Assembly: GCA_002286855.1 (NCBI GenBank)
Contig: NRSV01000050.1
Location: 193,345 to 257,344 of the forward strand
Direction: 5' to 3'
DNA: 64,000 nucleotides
Source of the DNA: Bipolaris cookei
Lineage: Eukaryota; Ascomycota; Dothideomycetes; Pleosporales; Pleosporaceae
Shown here: positions 43,917 through 56,646 of the stretch, one piece after another
Numbering within the stretch: the stretch's first letter is position 1
How the letters are laid out: every line of letters begins with the position of its first letter
Notes under the pieces: generated by a model
What the model was told of the DNA's origin: nothing
Seen by the model: the letters and a program-made list of their open reading frames with translations, nothing else
Databases searched by the model: none
Translations under genes and position numbers: made by a program

Positions 43917-46900
43917 CTACGACGCAGTCACAAGCACATAACTCGTAATGGCGTCCATACGCTCCTTTGTCAGTTTCAAGCCCACCTTCAACAGCTCGGT
44001 AGCCACCTCTTGGTCCTTCTTCTCCAGCTCCTTGTATTTTTCCCGTGTAAGCAACCACGCAACCGAATCGTTCTCTGCAGCCACTGTACCCGTGCGGTCC
44101 GTCTCGGAGAAAAAGGGCAACTCTCCACAGGTGGTACCGGGTAGGATGACTTCGAAGAAGCTGCCTTGGTCCAGCTCGTACTCTGTTCGCAACCGGCCCT
44201 TTTCGAGAATATAGAATCCGTCTGGATCGTCGCCACGCGAATACAGCACCGTACCGGCAGGGTACTCTTTGCGCTCAAAGTAGGGCGCGACGGCTTGCCA
44301 AAAGTCTTCGTTCTTGGCCGAAACATCTTCAAAAGTCTGGAGGATGATCTTGAGTGGTTGTGCAAAGTTTCGCCAGCGGGGCGGCACCACGATAGTCGTG
44401 TGTTGTGAGGCGTTGTCGGTTATGGAGAAAGTGTCGTCGCCACTCTCACGCATTGTTGAGCGAGCGGCAATGAGTCGAGCACCTCGTCGAGGTGACGAGA
44501 ACACAGGGTTCAGGGAGCTGGCGCCAAACGAAGTGGGTGAGCCAGGCTCGTGAGTAGAAATGTCCTTGGCCCCCGAGATGCTCATGGGTGGTGTCGACTG
44601 TTGCTTCGATGGGCGTTTGTTGCAGTGTCTGTGGAACACTTCGAGGAGTTCGTTTTCGCAGGATTCCAGTGCCGTGTTGAGGTCTTCGAAAATCTGGGGT
44701 GGCGGGCAGTCTTCATCCCCTTCTCCGTCCAGCAGCCCCACGTTCTGCAGAGCATGTCCAACGGGATCGGAAAATGAGATTCCAGAGATGATCATCTTCA
44801 CATTCTTGGTATTTAAGATACGGTTGATACGCTGGAAGCCTTCAGAGCTGGAAAAGTCGACATCCGTAACATGAGTAAAGTCGACAATGATGAAGCTGAT
44901 TGGGTTCCTCTCAAAGTTATCGTCGTCGATCAAGGAGCGCATGTACTCCTCGACCGATACAATCGTACCGAAAAACAGGAATCCGCCAAGTTTAATGGCC
45001 CGGATTTGCCCTCGAACTTTGTTGAGGTATCGGGAATCTGATCGTGGACGGCGAACTGTAGATTCGGCAATCATGCCGCTATAGGATGCGCGGATGGCTG
45101 AATGATGCGAGCTTTGCACAACATAGCTAACGCATGCAAGGACGATGCCGACAAAGATTCCAACCACAAAGTCGTGGATACCCATGATGAGGACAATGAC
45201 CAGGATAGTCAGGTATTCGAGTTTGTGGCATTTGCCAAAGGTATCCCAAAGGGCTTCTTTCATAAGGTCGATACCCAATAGGAAAATGAGTGCACCAACT
45301 AGGCAGATGGGGATATAGCCAACCATGGCTGGGCCAGCTAGCCAGACAGCAGTCGTGGCAAATGCGAGCATGACACCAGCTGTGCGGCTGTTACCGCCGT
45401 TGTCGACGAACATGACACTATTTGCGTAGACAAGATAGTTCTATAGATGTCAGTGATGCCACAAAACACGCATGCAGCTGTCCATACCTGAATGCTGCCC
45501 AAGCACCCAGAGAGGGTGTTGGAGATGCCGTGAGCGATCAACTCTTGGTTCACATCGAGATTATCCTCCCTCACAGCTGCACCTAGAGCGGGAACATTGA
45601 TAGGTACATGAATGATACCGAAAAAGGATAGAGCAAACATGGTGGGAATGGTGCTAATAAGGGCTGATGCGTCTACACTGCCAAACTCTGTTGGTTTGTT
45701 AGCACCCTGTTACTTAGAATTCGGCGAGGCACTTACTAAAGTAGGTGTAGAATCTGTAAAACTGGACACCGGCTTCCGGCAGCTCAAATATCCAGCCCGC
45801 GTTACGCACAGGCTCCAGGTCCTTGTGAAGGATACCTTTGACAACAAGGTAGAAGATGGCAAATACAGAGACGAAGAAAGCAGGCAAGACAAACGGGCTC
45901 TTGGATAGCCGCCGCAGTATCATGATTGCAATGGCAAGAGCAAGCGGTAGCATCCAGAGGTACCAAGTGTCGGAGGAAAAGAGCTTGTGTAGAGTCTCAA
46001 GATCATAATTGAGGTTGCCTTCGAGACGAGCTGACACTTCAATGCCAGTCACAATGAGGAAGAAGCCCACTCCGCCAATGCAGCCGATAAGAATGTGTCT
46101 TGGGAAGAAGCTGACTAGGTTGCCAAGCTTAAAAGCACCAAGAGCAAGAAAGATGAGACCAGTCAAAATGGAGCTGAGGCAGTAGGAGACAATGGTGGTG
46201 GCTACAATTGCCTCCGGAGGCTTGCCTTCCATCTGTCCCATAATGGAATATGCCATTTTATGGAAAAAGGGCACAACCTCAATCATTTCAGATCCAACAC
46301 CACCCTTGAACACGGACAGCCCTAGAGAGTAGCACAGCTGTGACACAATACAGCTGACAAAGAAAATGGAGATGCCATCTGGACCCGTGTTGCTGAAGAT
46401 AGGTGCACCGAGTGGGAACAGAATGTAGCCATAAGACAGTGCATCGAGGAGGTTCAGTAGCAGACCGAGGAAGACGGCAGATGTGATCTGAACGCCTTCA
46501 ATGGCATGTGAAAGAAGAGCATCCTTGGTGTAGTTGTTGGGGTTAGACAGCGATCTGCCAATACCCAGGACATGTTCGCGACCGACCTCGAGGGTGTGTG
46601 TGAGACGACGAGGTAGGTTCGATTTGGGTCGTGGCGCCCACGAATCAGGCGATATAGACTTGTGCTTTTGCTGAGGACCTGAGCGCGACAATCTGCCTTG
46701 GGGAAGCAGAGGAGTTCGTTCTGTGTCTTCGACGACTACACTCGGGGATACATTTTTGTTGTTTTGGGCAGTTTCGGCCTGCAACTTTGGGCTGAAAAAG
46801 TTACGATCTTGGTACTGAGGGCCAATGATCGTCTCGGGGGTTTCGGCGTCGCTTTCCTGATCAATGGCGTCGGTCCAACGGCCAGAGTCTTGCGACGTGC

Positions 46901-47365
46901 GCTCGTCCTCGCTGTCTGAGGGGGTGGCGCCCGGCCTCGTGGCACACGCGTCGGATCCGGCAAAGCTGCCACGGTGCGGTCGGTCCTGGTAGTTTTCGGC
47001 CTCGAGGGCATACGAAGCTAGTTGAGAGCTCCTCTCGCGCACGCCCTGGGACGAGTAGTGTGGGGTATCTGCAAGGCAGTCAGTGAGTGCTGGCAATGGG
47101 TGACACGGGGTTTCGGATACGAACCAGCAAAGCCGTGGGATGTCTGGTGGGCAAAGGAACGGATGGGATTGCGCGTGTATGAGCCAGAGAGGGTACCAGA
47201 GGCGATGGACTGGCCGCGTATCCGACGTGGAAGACTGCGGCCGCCATTTTCGGCGTCCGCCTGGTCGTAGGCAAAGTCGGCGTCGTTTGTGTTGTCGCCA
47301 GTAAAAGGCAGCGGGGATTGCTGCTCGGCGGCGGGCGCGTCGCGGGCAAAGAGACGAGAAGGCAT
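43917..47365 (-). CDS. SulP/SLC26-type transporter with STAS and cNMP-like domains (Vsb1/YGR125W-like)
   Basis: Four exons (47365-47125, 47068-45737, 45687-45488, 45440-43917) with introns of 56, 49 and 47 nt close in phase to give 1,098 residues. A long polar N-terminus (about 190 residues, TERTPLLPQGRLSRSG) precedes the transporter: GVQITSAVFLGLLLNLLDAL, YGYILFPLGAPIFS, FFPRHILIGCIGGVGFFLIV and IHVPINVPALGAAVREDNLD, about 12 spans in all. A STAS domain follows (IKLGGFLFFGTIVSVEEYM, ISFIIVDFTHVTDVDFSSSE). A C-terminal cyclic-nucleotide-binding-like fold ends it (RKEYPAGTVLYSRGDDPDGF, GELPFFSETDRTGTVAAEND). This three-part layout is that of yeast YGR125W/Vsb1, linked to vacuolar basic amino acid storage; the substrate is inferred only from that. 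The LINE ends about 230 bp downstream. Confidence 0.9.
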
Positions 47366-48763
47366 TGCGCCCAGGTCAAAGGAGGAGAAATGACGGTCGG
47401 GTCAAAGTCAACAAGCCATGTCCCGAGCCAGAAAGTTTAAGTGGAGAAAACAGACTCCAAGGTTCACGGAGGGGGCGCGGTCCAGGTGGATAAATGAATG
47501 GGCGGGCAGGCGCCAGGAGAGCTATTAGGGCAAGGCGGATGGTGGGTGGACGATGGCAGCAGCAACTGTCTCGCAATCGCCTGGAGATGGCACGCGATTC
47601 TGGCTTCTGCGCACCGTGGTTTCGCGGATCCAGTCAGGTATCATGGTGACGGGCCGCAAGATAGGCAAGGGTGGCATGGCTAGCCAGGAATTGAGCTTAC
47701 TGGGAGAGGGGCGTGTGCAATGGCATAAAATTTTGGCGGAACAGCGTGGGTCGGGCAACCTTGCAACGGCTGCCGGTACGTCATCCGCCGCTAGCGAACC
47801 CCTGCCCTGGTGCTGCCAATGTCGCTCCGTACATGAGATAGGCCATTTGTCCACGCCTTTTTGCTTGTATCCATACGCTTCTATACCCCGCCTGCTCGCA
47901 ATATGGCGTCAACGGGCATGCCAGCTTAACAAGACTTTGAACAATGGAGCAGTCACATGACTCGGTTCGTCTAAGTATGTATGCACCACGGCGGAGCGCG
48001 CCGGGGGGGACAGGCCGTTGCATCCGCCTCCACTCTGCATGTACTGTACTTTATCCATTTGGGCCGGCTATGGTGCACCTACGTATGGATGTATTCATGT
48101 ACATCCAAGTACGCCTGTGTGTGTATCAGTCCATATATTCTCACAGTCGTCATGACAAGAAAATCATGTCATGTTCACGTCTTGCCATTGTCATGCTTTG
48201 CTGCAAGACCATGTCTGGCCCTTTTTTTTCTCTTCTGCGCTAAACTCGACTAGTCGGTGTTGAGCCCGTTGCAACTTTTGTTCAAACTTTTGCTATCCGC
48301 GAGCAGGTTCCGTGATGGTTCGAGAGTGCTCTTCGCATCCTCGCTCCACTTTACAGCCACTGGAAAAAGGTTGACGCAGAGTCATTAGCGTCAACATGGC
48401 GTCGGGTAGGGTCCAGACAGTCGTATTGGAGGCCTTTGCCGTCGCCACGCTCACCAATGAAAATCGCGGCGACATTTCCCTGATGTAGCTGTCCGGTCTG
48501 CGGATCGTGTAATTGATTTGCACTGTACAAACTTAAATCCCACTGTTATGAAAACTTCCTGCAACAATCATTTCAACTGCATGGCCGTGCAACAAAAAAA
48601 CTTGCACAGTTTGAGCGATTGATCATGGAGACGATTATAAATTAAGAATTTCTCAAGCTCATGCGTACTCTGGATGTTATAACCTTAGAGTTCCTTCTTG
48701 AAGACGACTTCCTTTCGCACTTGTTGTAAATGGCGCTCAGATATCCTTGCACTTCGTTCACCC
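47366..48763. other. 1.4 kb intergenic, no gene seen
   Basis: This is the promoter side of the transporter gene and the flank of the next small gene. A short inverted repeat GTTGACGC..GCGTCAAC with a 10-nt loop lies at 48369-48394. The plus frame at 47553-47960 has no family features. Confidence 0.45.
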
Positions 48764-49105
48764 TCACCTGCCCACACCTTTCTCATGACCATTTGAAACT
48801 GATTCGTCGTCTGTGTCATTTACTATCTTTCCCCCATCAACCTGCATAACCCTCGCTTTCTGTTTCTTTGTTGTTGCAGCCCACTTCACAAAAAATATGA
48901 TGACGGCTACTAGCACCGCCAGCCCTGCAACCGCACCAACCGCAATGCCAACAACGACTTGTATCGGGGCTGGCGAAACGCCATTTTTGTATTCATGTGC
49001 AAAGGAAGTCTGAGTAGCAGGGGAACCAGTCATGCTTGTCGCAGGTGCCCTTGTGAGTTTAGCGGAGCGGGAGACCAATATAAATGTTGAAGATGCCGAG
49101 GTCAT
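48764..49105 (-). CDS. small single-span membrane protein, hypothetical
   Basis: A 113-residue frame starts at the ATG at 49105. It has a Ser/Thr-rich N-terminal half (STFILVSRSAKLTRAPATS), then one strong membrane span near residues 50-73 (VVVGIAVGAVAGLAVLVAVI). A basic stop-transfer KWAATTKKQKARV and an acidic cytosolic tail (NDTDDESVSNGHEKG) follow. The layout resembles the C-terminal end of fungal cell-surface sensors or mucin-like proteins, but there is no signal peptide in this frame. An upstream exon may be missing. No family was recognised. Confidence 0.5.
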   Translation of the reverse strand: MTSASSTFILVSRSAKLTRAPATSMTGSPATQTSFAHEYKNGVSPAPIQVVVGIAVGAVAGLAVLVAVIIFFVKWAATTKKQKARVMQVDGGKIVNDTDDESVSNGHEKGVGR

Positions 49106-50281
49106 GGTGTTGGGAAGTGCGTTATATGTTGTTTATTTCACGTAGTAGCTAGTGATGTGCTTGAGAGTATGAGAAGGATAGGTGATGAGACCAAGGTGAG
49201 GTGTTGTACTGAGCAAAACAACACTCGCATAACTTCCTGCTTTATTTTGTTCCTTCCCTCCATGACAGCCAAGCACTTGCTGCGCCCCATCCTCTTCCCT
49301 CGGCCCTCTAATTTTGCACTTTCCGCTGGGTCTAAAACTTACACTGGCACCGCGTCACAGTAGCCCCTGGAGTACACAAAGGCTGAGCATGGTACACAGC
49401 AAAGCCACTCCAGCAGGACGCCTAAGACCTTTATTTTGGGCACCAAGAACAAACAGTCTCTTGTTATATCCCGCAATTATTGGTCACTTTCCCCACTGCC
49501 TGATTCAATTACCCAAGGGCGACAAGGCATTATATACCACGATATAAGACGTACGACAACAAGACTGTAGGACACCAGTTATACACGGTAGGTTAAGCCC
49601 GATAAGCAGTTACGGGGCTGCCAAGCCACTATGGCCAAACCGGCAAGAAACTAAAAATAGGTAGTATGTAGAGGGTATAGACGCACGTGGGATGGGCGGC
49701 CTAGGTAGCAGGATCCCGATAAGACTAGCTCAGTGCGGTTTCGTTTCTGTTGATCATATCTCTTGCCTACCGGAACATTGGGGGACAGAGTGAACAGTCT
49801 TGATAGCTTTTCTGGCCGTAGAGGGATGAGTTTATTCAGACAAGTTGTTCTTCTCCTTCCCGGTTTGGCCGCGGCAGTTTGTCGTGGCAGATGTGTGCAA
49901 ATGGACAAGATTCATGCCTAGACATGAGGACTGCAGTCGTCAATCAATCGCATGTCGGTAGTGGAGTCGGCACGATATGATACAGGTGGGAAGCTCATGG
50001 CTGAGATGACTAATAGTGTTATTGTGTATGTATGTATGTATGTATGAATGTGTATTGTGTCTGGACTCGAAAAAGTCCCGCATATGCAGTGTTACCAGCC
50101 CATGTCATAAGGGTATAATTAATACTGTTACGCCTTTACCCAAGAATGAAGAAATCAAGAACCCCTCGCTACGCTGCTGGGCAATCGAGTTGATGACGAT
50201 GCCAGGTGAGAAGAACAAGAAAAAAAGAAACTCTTTTTGTTTTACACATTGTCAGAGCCGGCTGACTTTGTGGGCAGAATG
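49106..50281. other. 1.2 kb intergenic, microsatellite
   Basis: No gene is seen. A (GTAT)n tract of about five units lies at 50022-50046. Short frames on both strands lack features. Confidence 0.5.
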
Positions 50282-51026
50282 CTATTGTGCCAGAATTCTG
50301 TCGACAGCAGCACTGGCTAGTTGCTGGACGTCCTGGATGCCTCCCTTGACGTCGATGATCTCAACGTCTTTGAGTTGCTTGCATTCGGTCTCGTCGGGCT
50401 CCTCGAGGGCAGCAAACTGGCTGGCGACCATGGCGTCCTTCATGTAGTGGCCTTGCCTGGCACGGACGCGCGAGAGCAGCGTCTCCATGTTGGAGCGGAG
50501 GTAGACAAAGTGGACGTTGGCGTTTGGGTCTTGGTCGTACAGCCTGGCGGTGCGGATGACGTCGCGGTACTTTTTCTTGAGAGCGCTGCAGGTAACGACG
50601 ACGCCACGCGAGCCATTGTTGAGAGCGGTGAGGGCCTGGTCGCGCAGCAGGATGAGCCAATCCCAGCGGTCCTCGTCGTTGAGGGGAATGCCGGCGGCCA
50701 TCTTGTCAATGTTTGCTTTTGGGTGAAACTATGGGGCAATTAGCAGACGCTAGGCTGTATTGGGGAAGGCGACTTACCTCATCACCCTCAATGTAGTCGA
50801 AGCCATATCGATCGGATAGATGCTTGGCAATGGTGCTCTTGCCGCAGCCTGCAGGGCCGGTGACAATGAGGATGTGGTGGTGCGCGGGGATGGCCATTTG
50901 AGCGGCTTTTGCGTCGGCGAGGGCGGGCGACGATGTGGATGGCGAGCCGGTATTGGAGGCGGGAGGCGTGGGCGGCGATACATATTGTATGGGGGCGGGG
51001 ACTGATTGCTCCATGGTTTGCATCAT
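50282..51026 (-). CDS. gluconokinase (thermoresistant, shikimate-kinase-like fold)
   Basis: The enzyme phosphorylates D-gluconate to 6-phosphogluconate, feeding the pentose phosphate pathway. Exon 1 is 51026-50778 and exon 2 is 50728-50282; the 49-nt intron (GTAAGT..CATAG, branch TGCTAAT) is phase 0, giving 231 residues. The P-loop is GPAGCGKST at residues 57-65. The junction joins FDYIEGDE to FHPKANIDKMAAG, the gluconate-binding FHP motif of the family. PLNDEDRWDWL, VVTCSALKKKYRDVIR and RQGHYMKDAMVASQFAALEE complete the fold. About 45 extra Pro/Ser-rich residues precede the kinase domain. An internal ATG at residue 44 could be an alternative start that removes them. Confidence 0.93.
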
Positions 51027-52514
51027 GGCGTTGGGGCGGCAGAAGGGAAACGGGCGGGGGACAGGCGAATATAAGGTGCAGTCGAGGGCGTTGGGGAATG
51101 AGTGAGAGGGTGCGTGGTGTTTGAGTTGGGCAGCCAGGAAGCAGGAAGCAGGGAACAGGAAACGGGTCTTGGGCTGAATTAATATGCGATATTGCAAACG
51201 CACATGTATCGACAACGACTAGTTTGGATGCAGACGGTCAGCAATCTAGAAGGGCACCCAACGTGCGCTGGGGGGATTGTGGATTTTAAGCCTCGGGCAA
51301 GCTCATCTGGAAATTTCGCCCGCAGCGCCATGACGGCAAGGGTGGGATGGGCTGGCGGGCGTTGTGCTCCAGGAGGCCAAGGCAGGATGATACGCGTGCA
51401 ACGATAGCAGCGAATGGCGGCGCGAACCGGACAGCTAGTGGCGGTGCGAGGGCCAGACGGGTGCAACAGCCGGGCAGCCGGCGTGGAGAGGTGAGGGCTT
51501 CGGCCTTTGAACATGCAACTGTCGCGTGTGGGATGATGGATGTCATGCTGAGCCCTAGCGCCCGAATCCCTCCCTTTTTCCCCCGCACTGCCCATCTCTC
51601 AGGAACCGCCTGCCCTGCCCACCACCACCACCACCACGACTCCTACATATGTCATAGCCAGGTCACACAGCATGCAGCGCCCCGCGTCTGGCTGGAGAGG
51701 GGTGTCTTACTGGAGCGCTACGGGCAGCCTGTCCGTCGTCCGTCGTCTTTCCCTCTCTCTGCATGCATGCATGCATGTACATACATAGATGTGTAGCACA
51801 TGAATCTTAGATGTATATGCTATGAGTAAGTGTGTACTACTACGCCGTACTTCACGTAGCACCCATACACAGACGGCACAGGAACGCCCTCCCCACATAC
51901 GCCCTCACCGCCTTGACTCGTACACACCACGCGGTTGGATAATGGCGCGTGGGGGTCCGGCGCGGCCACTCGACGCCATCGGCCCGGCCAGGTCGAGGCT
52001 GAGGACTAGACGACCACCGCATCTGGTTGCCTCTTTTCTTTTTTTGCGTGCGAATACGAGAGTCCAGATGTGATTTCACGCGCACTTCCCGGTCAGCCGC
52101 CTCCCCCTACTTCTGATTACTTACATAGGAATTTGGAGGACCTGCGACCTGCAATCTGCGACTTGCGATCTGCGACCTACGACCTGCCCTCTGAACCCAA
52201 GCAACCCGCGACGCAGTGAGACGTGACGTGGACCCATTGAGTTTGTCGGCATTGTCAGGAAACGGAAACCAAGGCCAGGCCCGAACAAGTCATGTCGGAC
52301 AGCGAACAGCGAACAGCGAACGGCCACCAGCCAACACCGTACCAAGTACAGTAGCCACCTGGTAGCCAGGGCACCCAACGGGGAAGCGGGGCATCGCCAC
52401 GTGACCCGCCCCCAATACGGACAAGCGCAGTATGACGAAAGCATGCACCACGCATCCACACGTCCACCTTGCTTTCAGCCCCGTCGGCCGCCGACGCGAC
52501 CACGCACTCCCACC
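51027..52514. promoter_or_regulatory. 1.5 kb divergent intergenic region, gluconokinase / Vps26
   Basis: No gene is seen. It holds an (ATGC)n tract at about 51760-51778, a CCACCACCACC run near 51620, tandem GCGACCTGC/GCGATCTGC repeats at 52141-52190 and three tandem AGCGAAC units near 52300. CACGTGAC at 52398-52405, about 115 bp before the Vps26 start, is a plausible bHLH-type site. Confidence 0.5.
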
Positions 52515-53607
52515 ATGTCCTACTTCTTCTCCACCCCGGTCGACATCGACATTGTCCTCGAGGACCTCGACGACCGCTCTGCCGTCGACGTCAAGCTCGA
52601 CAAGAACCGCAAGGAAAAGGTCCCCCTCTACCTCGACGGCGAGTCGGTCAAGGGCCAGGTCACCGTCCGCCCCAAAGATGGCAAGCGCCTCGAGCACACC
52701 GGCATCAAGGTCCAGTTCATTGGCACCATTGGTACGCGCTTCTCCCGTCCACTGCTCCCCCGCGCATTGCTGATGTCGTGCGCCCAGAAATGTTCTTCGA
52801 CCGCGGAAACCACTACGAGTTCCTGTCTCTCGGCCAGGAGCTAGCCGCTCCCGGCGAGCTGCAGCACCCCCAGACCTTTGACTTCAACTTCAAGAACGTC
52901 GAGAAGCAGTACGAGTCGTACAATGGCATCAACGTCAAGCTGCGCTACTTTGTCCGCGTCACCGTCTCGCGCAGAATGGCTGACGTGGTCCGCGAAAAAG
53001 ACCTCTGGGTCTACTCGTACCGCATCCCCCCAGAGACAAACAGCTCCATCAAAATGGACGTCGGCATTGAGGACTGCTTGCACATTGAGTTTGAGTACTC
53101 GAAGTCCAAATACCATCTCAAAGACGTCATTGTAGGCAGGATATACTTCCTTCTCGTCCGGTTAAAGATCAAGCACATGGAGCTCTCCATCATTCGAAGA
53201 GAGACAACAGGCGCGCCTCCGAACCAGTACAACGAAAGCGAGACCCTGGTCCGCTTCGAAATCATGGACGGTTCTCCCTCTCGAGGTATATGAAAGCAAT
53301 TCTTTACATCAAGTATCCCACTAACCACTACTACAGGTGAAACAATTCCAATCAGGTTGTTCCTTGGCGGCTTTGACCTGACCCCTACCTTCCGCGAAGT
53401 CAACAAGAAGTACTCGACCAGATATTATCTCAGTCTCGTACTTATTGACGAAGGTGAGCTATTCCCGCCCCCTGTCCAGCGCATTCCACTGACAAGTGCC
53501 CAGATGCGCGACGGTACTTTAAGCAGTCCGAGATTGTACTCTTCCGACAAGCACCCGAAGGCCTCACATTGGCGCAGGAACAGAACAAGTTGATGGCGGT
53601 ATCATGA
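52515..53607 (+). CDS. vps26: retromer subunit Vps26
   Basis: Vps26 is an arrestin-fold part of the retromer cargo-recognition trimer with Vps35 and Vps29, which recycles receptors from endosomes to the Golgi. Four exons (52515-52731, 52788-53285, 53337-53453, 53504-53607), all with phase-1 introns of 50-56 nt, give 311 residues, the usual family length. Landmarks: MSYFFSTPVDIDIVLED start, HTGIKVQFIGTIEMFFDRGN across intron 1, GELQHPQTFDFNFKNVEKQY, YNGINVKLRYFVRVTV, IEDCLHIEFEYSKSKYHLKD, VGRIYFLLVRLKIKHMELSI, SRGETIPIRLFLGGFDLTPT across intron 2 and YSTRYYLSLVLIDEDARRYF across intron 3. The protein ends soon after that block. Confidence 0.96.
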
Positions 53608-54553
53608 GGAAAGTACCTTGAGCATAAGAGGAGCTTGCGCATCCATGAGCGTATAGTTCAAGATTGCCCAGTGCTCCACACTGTAGCGTTAATGTCGGAG
53701 TTATTTGTTTGGCATAGTAATACCCCGACATGGGATCCCATGGGACCATTGAGCCTTGGTATTGTATCATATGGGTTTTGAGTGTATCCTTATATCCATG
53801 GGAATGTAGCAGTCTCCGTGGGCACTATCCATCGGCCAAGTAAAGCAATTGTGACTGCGTCTCCACACTGACGCGCTAGTCAAAGTGGGACCTCTATTTG
53901 CTGTACCGTTGTTATGCATAATCGTCGGCTTTGCTTGTAGACGGTGGCCAAGGACCAGCAATTGCCATGTGCTGATGCTTTGCGTCAAATGCCGATAGCG
54001 TTTTGCATACATCTGCTCGTATGCTGCCCATGTATATGCACTATCCTCTGTCATAGTGTGAACATCACGCGACACCCCTAAGTCATTGATTTTCTCATGT
54101 GTGCACATTCTGATGAGTGCAGGCCAACAAGCTCCACTTGACCATGCCGATGTCCGTCAAACTTGTGATCTGTACGGCGCCACAACTAGCCGCAACGCCT
54201 CAGGATCGAGATGAGGATTGCCTTATCAGTCAATATGTATCGAGAATTGAGGCTCTTGTTCGGGTCTACCCACTCATTATGAAGATCAGTCAAGACGATT
54301 GGCAGACATGTCTTTGAGTCATGGGTATCTCTCGGAAATACCGGCAACATGGGCGGACTAGGCAAAAAGCTTCCCTGCCAGTGACGTAGCACATGCAATT
54401 CTTCACTTTCCCATGCATGAATAGCAGCACCGCTATTTGCAATTTAGTCATATGGCGATTATCTGTGTGCATCCTAAGCTCAATACAATTTGGATATAAG
54501 GTTGACCTGACGGTACCCACCTGTGCAACATAGCATAGCAGCTGAGTTACACC
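53608..54553. other. intergenic, no gene seen
   Basis: This is the 3' flank of vps26 and the promoter of the aquaporin-like gene. Short frames only. TGGGATCCCATGGGACC near 53730 is a small palindromic cluster. Confidence 0.45.
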
Positions 54554-56600
54554 ATGTCGCATCAACAATATAATTCGCCAGAAAACAGTGAGTGATTATC
54601 CATCCATGTCTTTGACTCCAAACAAGACAAGGTTCTTCTTTTTCTTCAGAGAACTAACACTCTAATTCTTAATAGCACAACGACAACCAGAGGAGTCTAC
54701 ATCCCAAAGACCCACCAATCTGACAAATGAATCGAGACAACCGACTACAAGATCCCTTGCGTCAACAGTTCTACATCGAGGTCGTTCAGATGCACCGAGC
54801 ATAGGAAGACCTGATACTGTTCATTTAACGTCGAGACCGCAGAATGCTCGCACCAACACTACCGCAACCAGCATGGCGCCTATGGGCAGCATCATAAATA
54901 CGCCCTCAAATACTGCAACTCGCGAGAATGTCAGGCAAGAGCCTCCTCGACGCCCAGAGAAGAAGCAACAGCAAGTTGTAGATGTTGACAACGATTACTT
55001 CACCCTGAACCCATGGTATAATGAGCAAAAACAGAAGCCAGTCTTCGGTTTAGGTGCTCCTCTTCCACGCACAGTTCGCCGTGGCATGTGGTGGGGGCGA
55101 GGTGATTTGCGTAAATCCTTGTACAAAATCGACGAAGACGATGGTGTCTCACGCCAAGACGGCCTCGACTTTGGCAACGGAAAAGGTAAGCTTCCACTCT
55201 TTTGTGCATGCCATAATTATCCTAACTAGAGCATGTACAGTCTTGGAAGAAGATCCAGAGGATTCCCAAGAAACTTTGAACGCCGGAAGCAACACCAATA
55301 GCCAAGGAAACCCAGACAGATTCCAGACTGTAGTCAATGGCCGCAGGGTCAACGTGAAACGCGTGCCGACAAGTGAAGCCAACAAAGTACTTGGTTTGGA
55401 TCACAGTCAAGACTCCCCCACTCACGAGCATCACGATGGCCAAACACGTGCTCCAGTCAATGAGCACGGATTAGGATATGCCGATGGAAGTGGGCACCAA
55501 CAACACTTTGGTCTCCAAGACGGTCTTCCGCCTCTCCAGGAACGGGCCACGAACCAAACTAGTCAAACCAAAGAGGAAGAAAAGGAAATCCAGCAACGAG
55601 AGGAGGAAGAAGAGAGAGATTTTTATAACCAATACCGAAACCCCATTGCTAGATTCCGAGCAAAGTACCCGCAAGCCCCGGCAGAGTTTCTTGCAGTATA
55701 TCTACTTTCTCACCAACCACAGACTTGCTTTGCTGACACTTTACAGACATTCATCTACCTCTTGATTGGACTATGCGTAAACCTTTCTGTTGCTACATCT
55801 CAACAAAGCACCGGTAGCTTCGAGACACAAGCCTGGGGATGGGGATTCGCAGTTATGATAGGTATCTATCTGGGTGGAGGAGTCAGTGGATCCCATCTCA
55901 GTCCGACGGTATCTATATCACTATCGGTATTTCGTGGTTTTCCCTGGAAGATGGCAATTGTCTACATATGCATGCAACTTTTAGCTGGTCTTGCCGCAGG
56001 AGCAGTCGCATACGCGTAAGTCCAAATTGCCCTTGTTTGAAATTGGTTGACACTGTAATTAATCTTTACAATAGAGTCTACCATGATGCCATCCACGAAG
56101 TAGATCCTGGTCTAACTCTCGACATGACGGGCAAGGCTCTCTTCCCTAAAGGACCTATTTACTCTACTGCAACTGGTTTCTTCAACGATTTCGTCTACAT
56201 GGCCATCTTTGTATGTGTCGTTTTTGCCCTGGGAGATGATCAAAACTCTCCTCCAGGCCAAGGAATGACTGCCTTCATCGTTGGTCTCACCGGAATGGTA
56301 ACTATGATTGGTCTTGGATACAACACTGGCTTGGGTATTTCACCGGCGCGTGACCTTGGGCCTCGTCTCGTGGCATACTGGGTTGGATACAAGGATGCTT
56401 TTTCTACTGGGTACTGGGCATATGGCTGCTGGGGTGCATCTGTTAGCGGCGCGCTGTGCGGTGGTTTGTTGTATGATACGTGTATTTTTGTAGGCGGTGA
56501 ATCGCCGGTGAATTATCGATGGCCGCAGCCCGGCGATATCAAATGGAGGGCCAGACAGACAAAGAATCTTGCAAAGGACAAGATTCAGCAAGTTGCATGA
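54554..56600 (+). CDS. aquaporin/aquaglyceroporin-like channel with long N-terminal extension
   Basis: Four exons (54554-54587, 54676-55185, 55241-56015, 56075-56600) with introns of 88, 55 and 59 nt close in phase to 614 residues. About 350 polar residues come first (NYNSPEN-like start MSHQQYNSPENTQRQPEEST, then DYFTLNPWYNEQKQKPVFGL and a Glu-rich coil KEEEKEIQQREEEEERDFYN). The MIP domain follows: EFLAVYLLSHQPQTCFADTL, GFAVMIGIYLGGGVSGSHLS, FPWKMAIVYICMQLLAGLAA, FFNDFVYMAIFVCVVFALGD and LGYNTGLGISPARDLGPRLV. Both pore Asn-Pro-Ala boxes are changed: loop B reads HLSPTVS and loop E reads ISPARD. The long tail is as in yeast Yfl054c-type proteins. Water, glycerol or other solute specificity cannot be inferred. 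Confidence 0.88.
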
Positions 56601-56646
56601 GTAATTCCATCATGAGTTGTCTTTTGAAATTCCAAAAAACGTTCGT

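Noticed and set aside
48369..48394. Inverted repeat GTTGACGC..GCGTCAAC as an RNA gene or terminator
   Set aside because: An 8-bp stem with a 10-nt loop and no other support; too weak to name.
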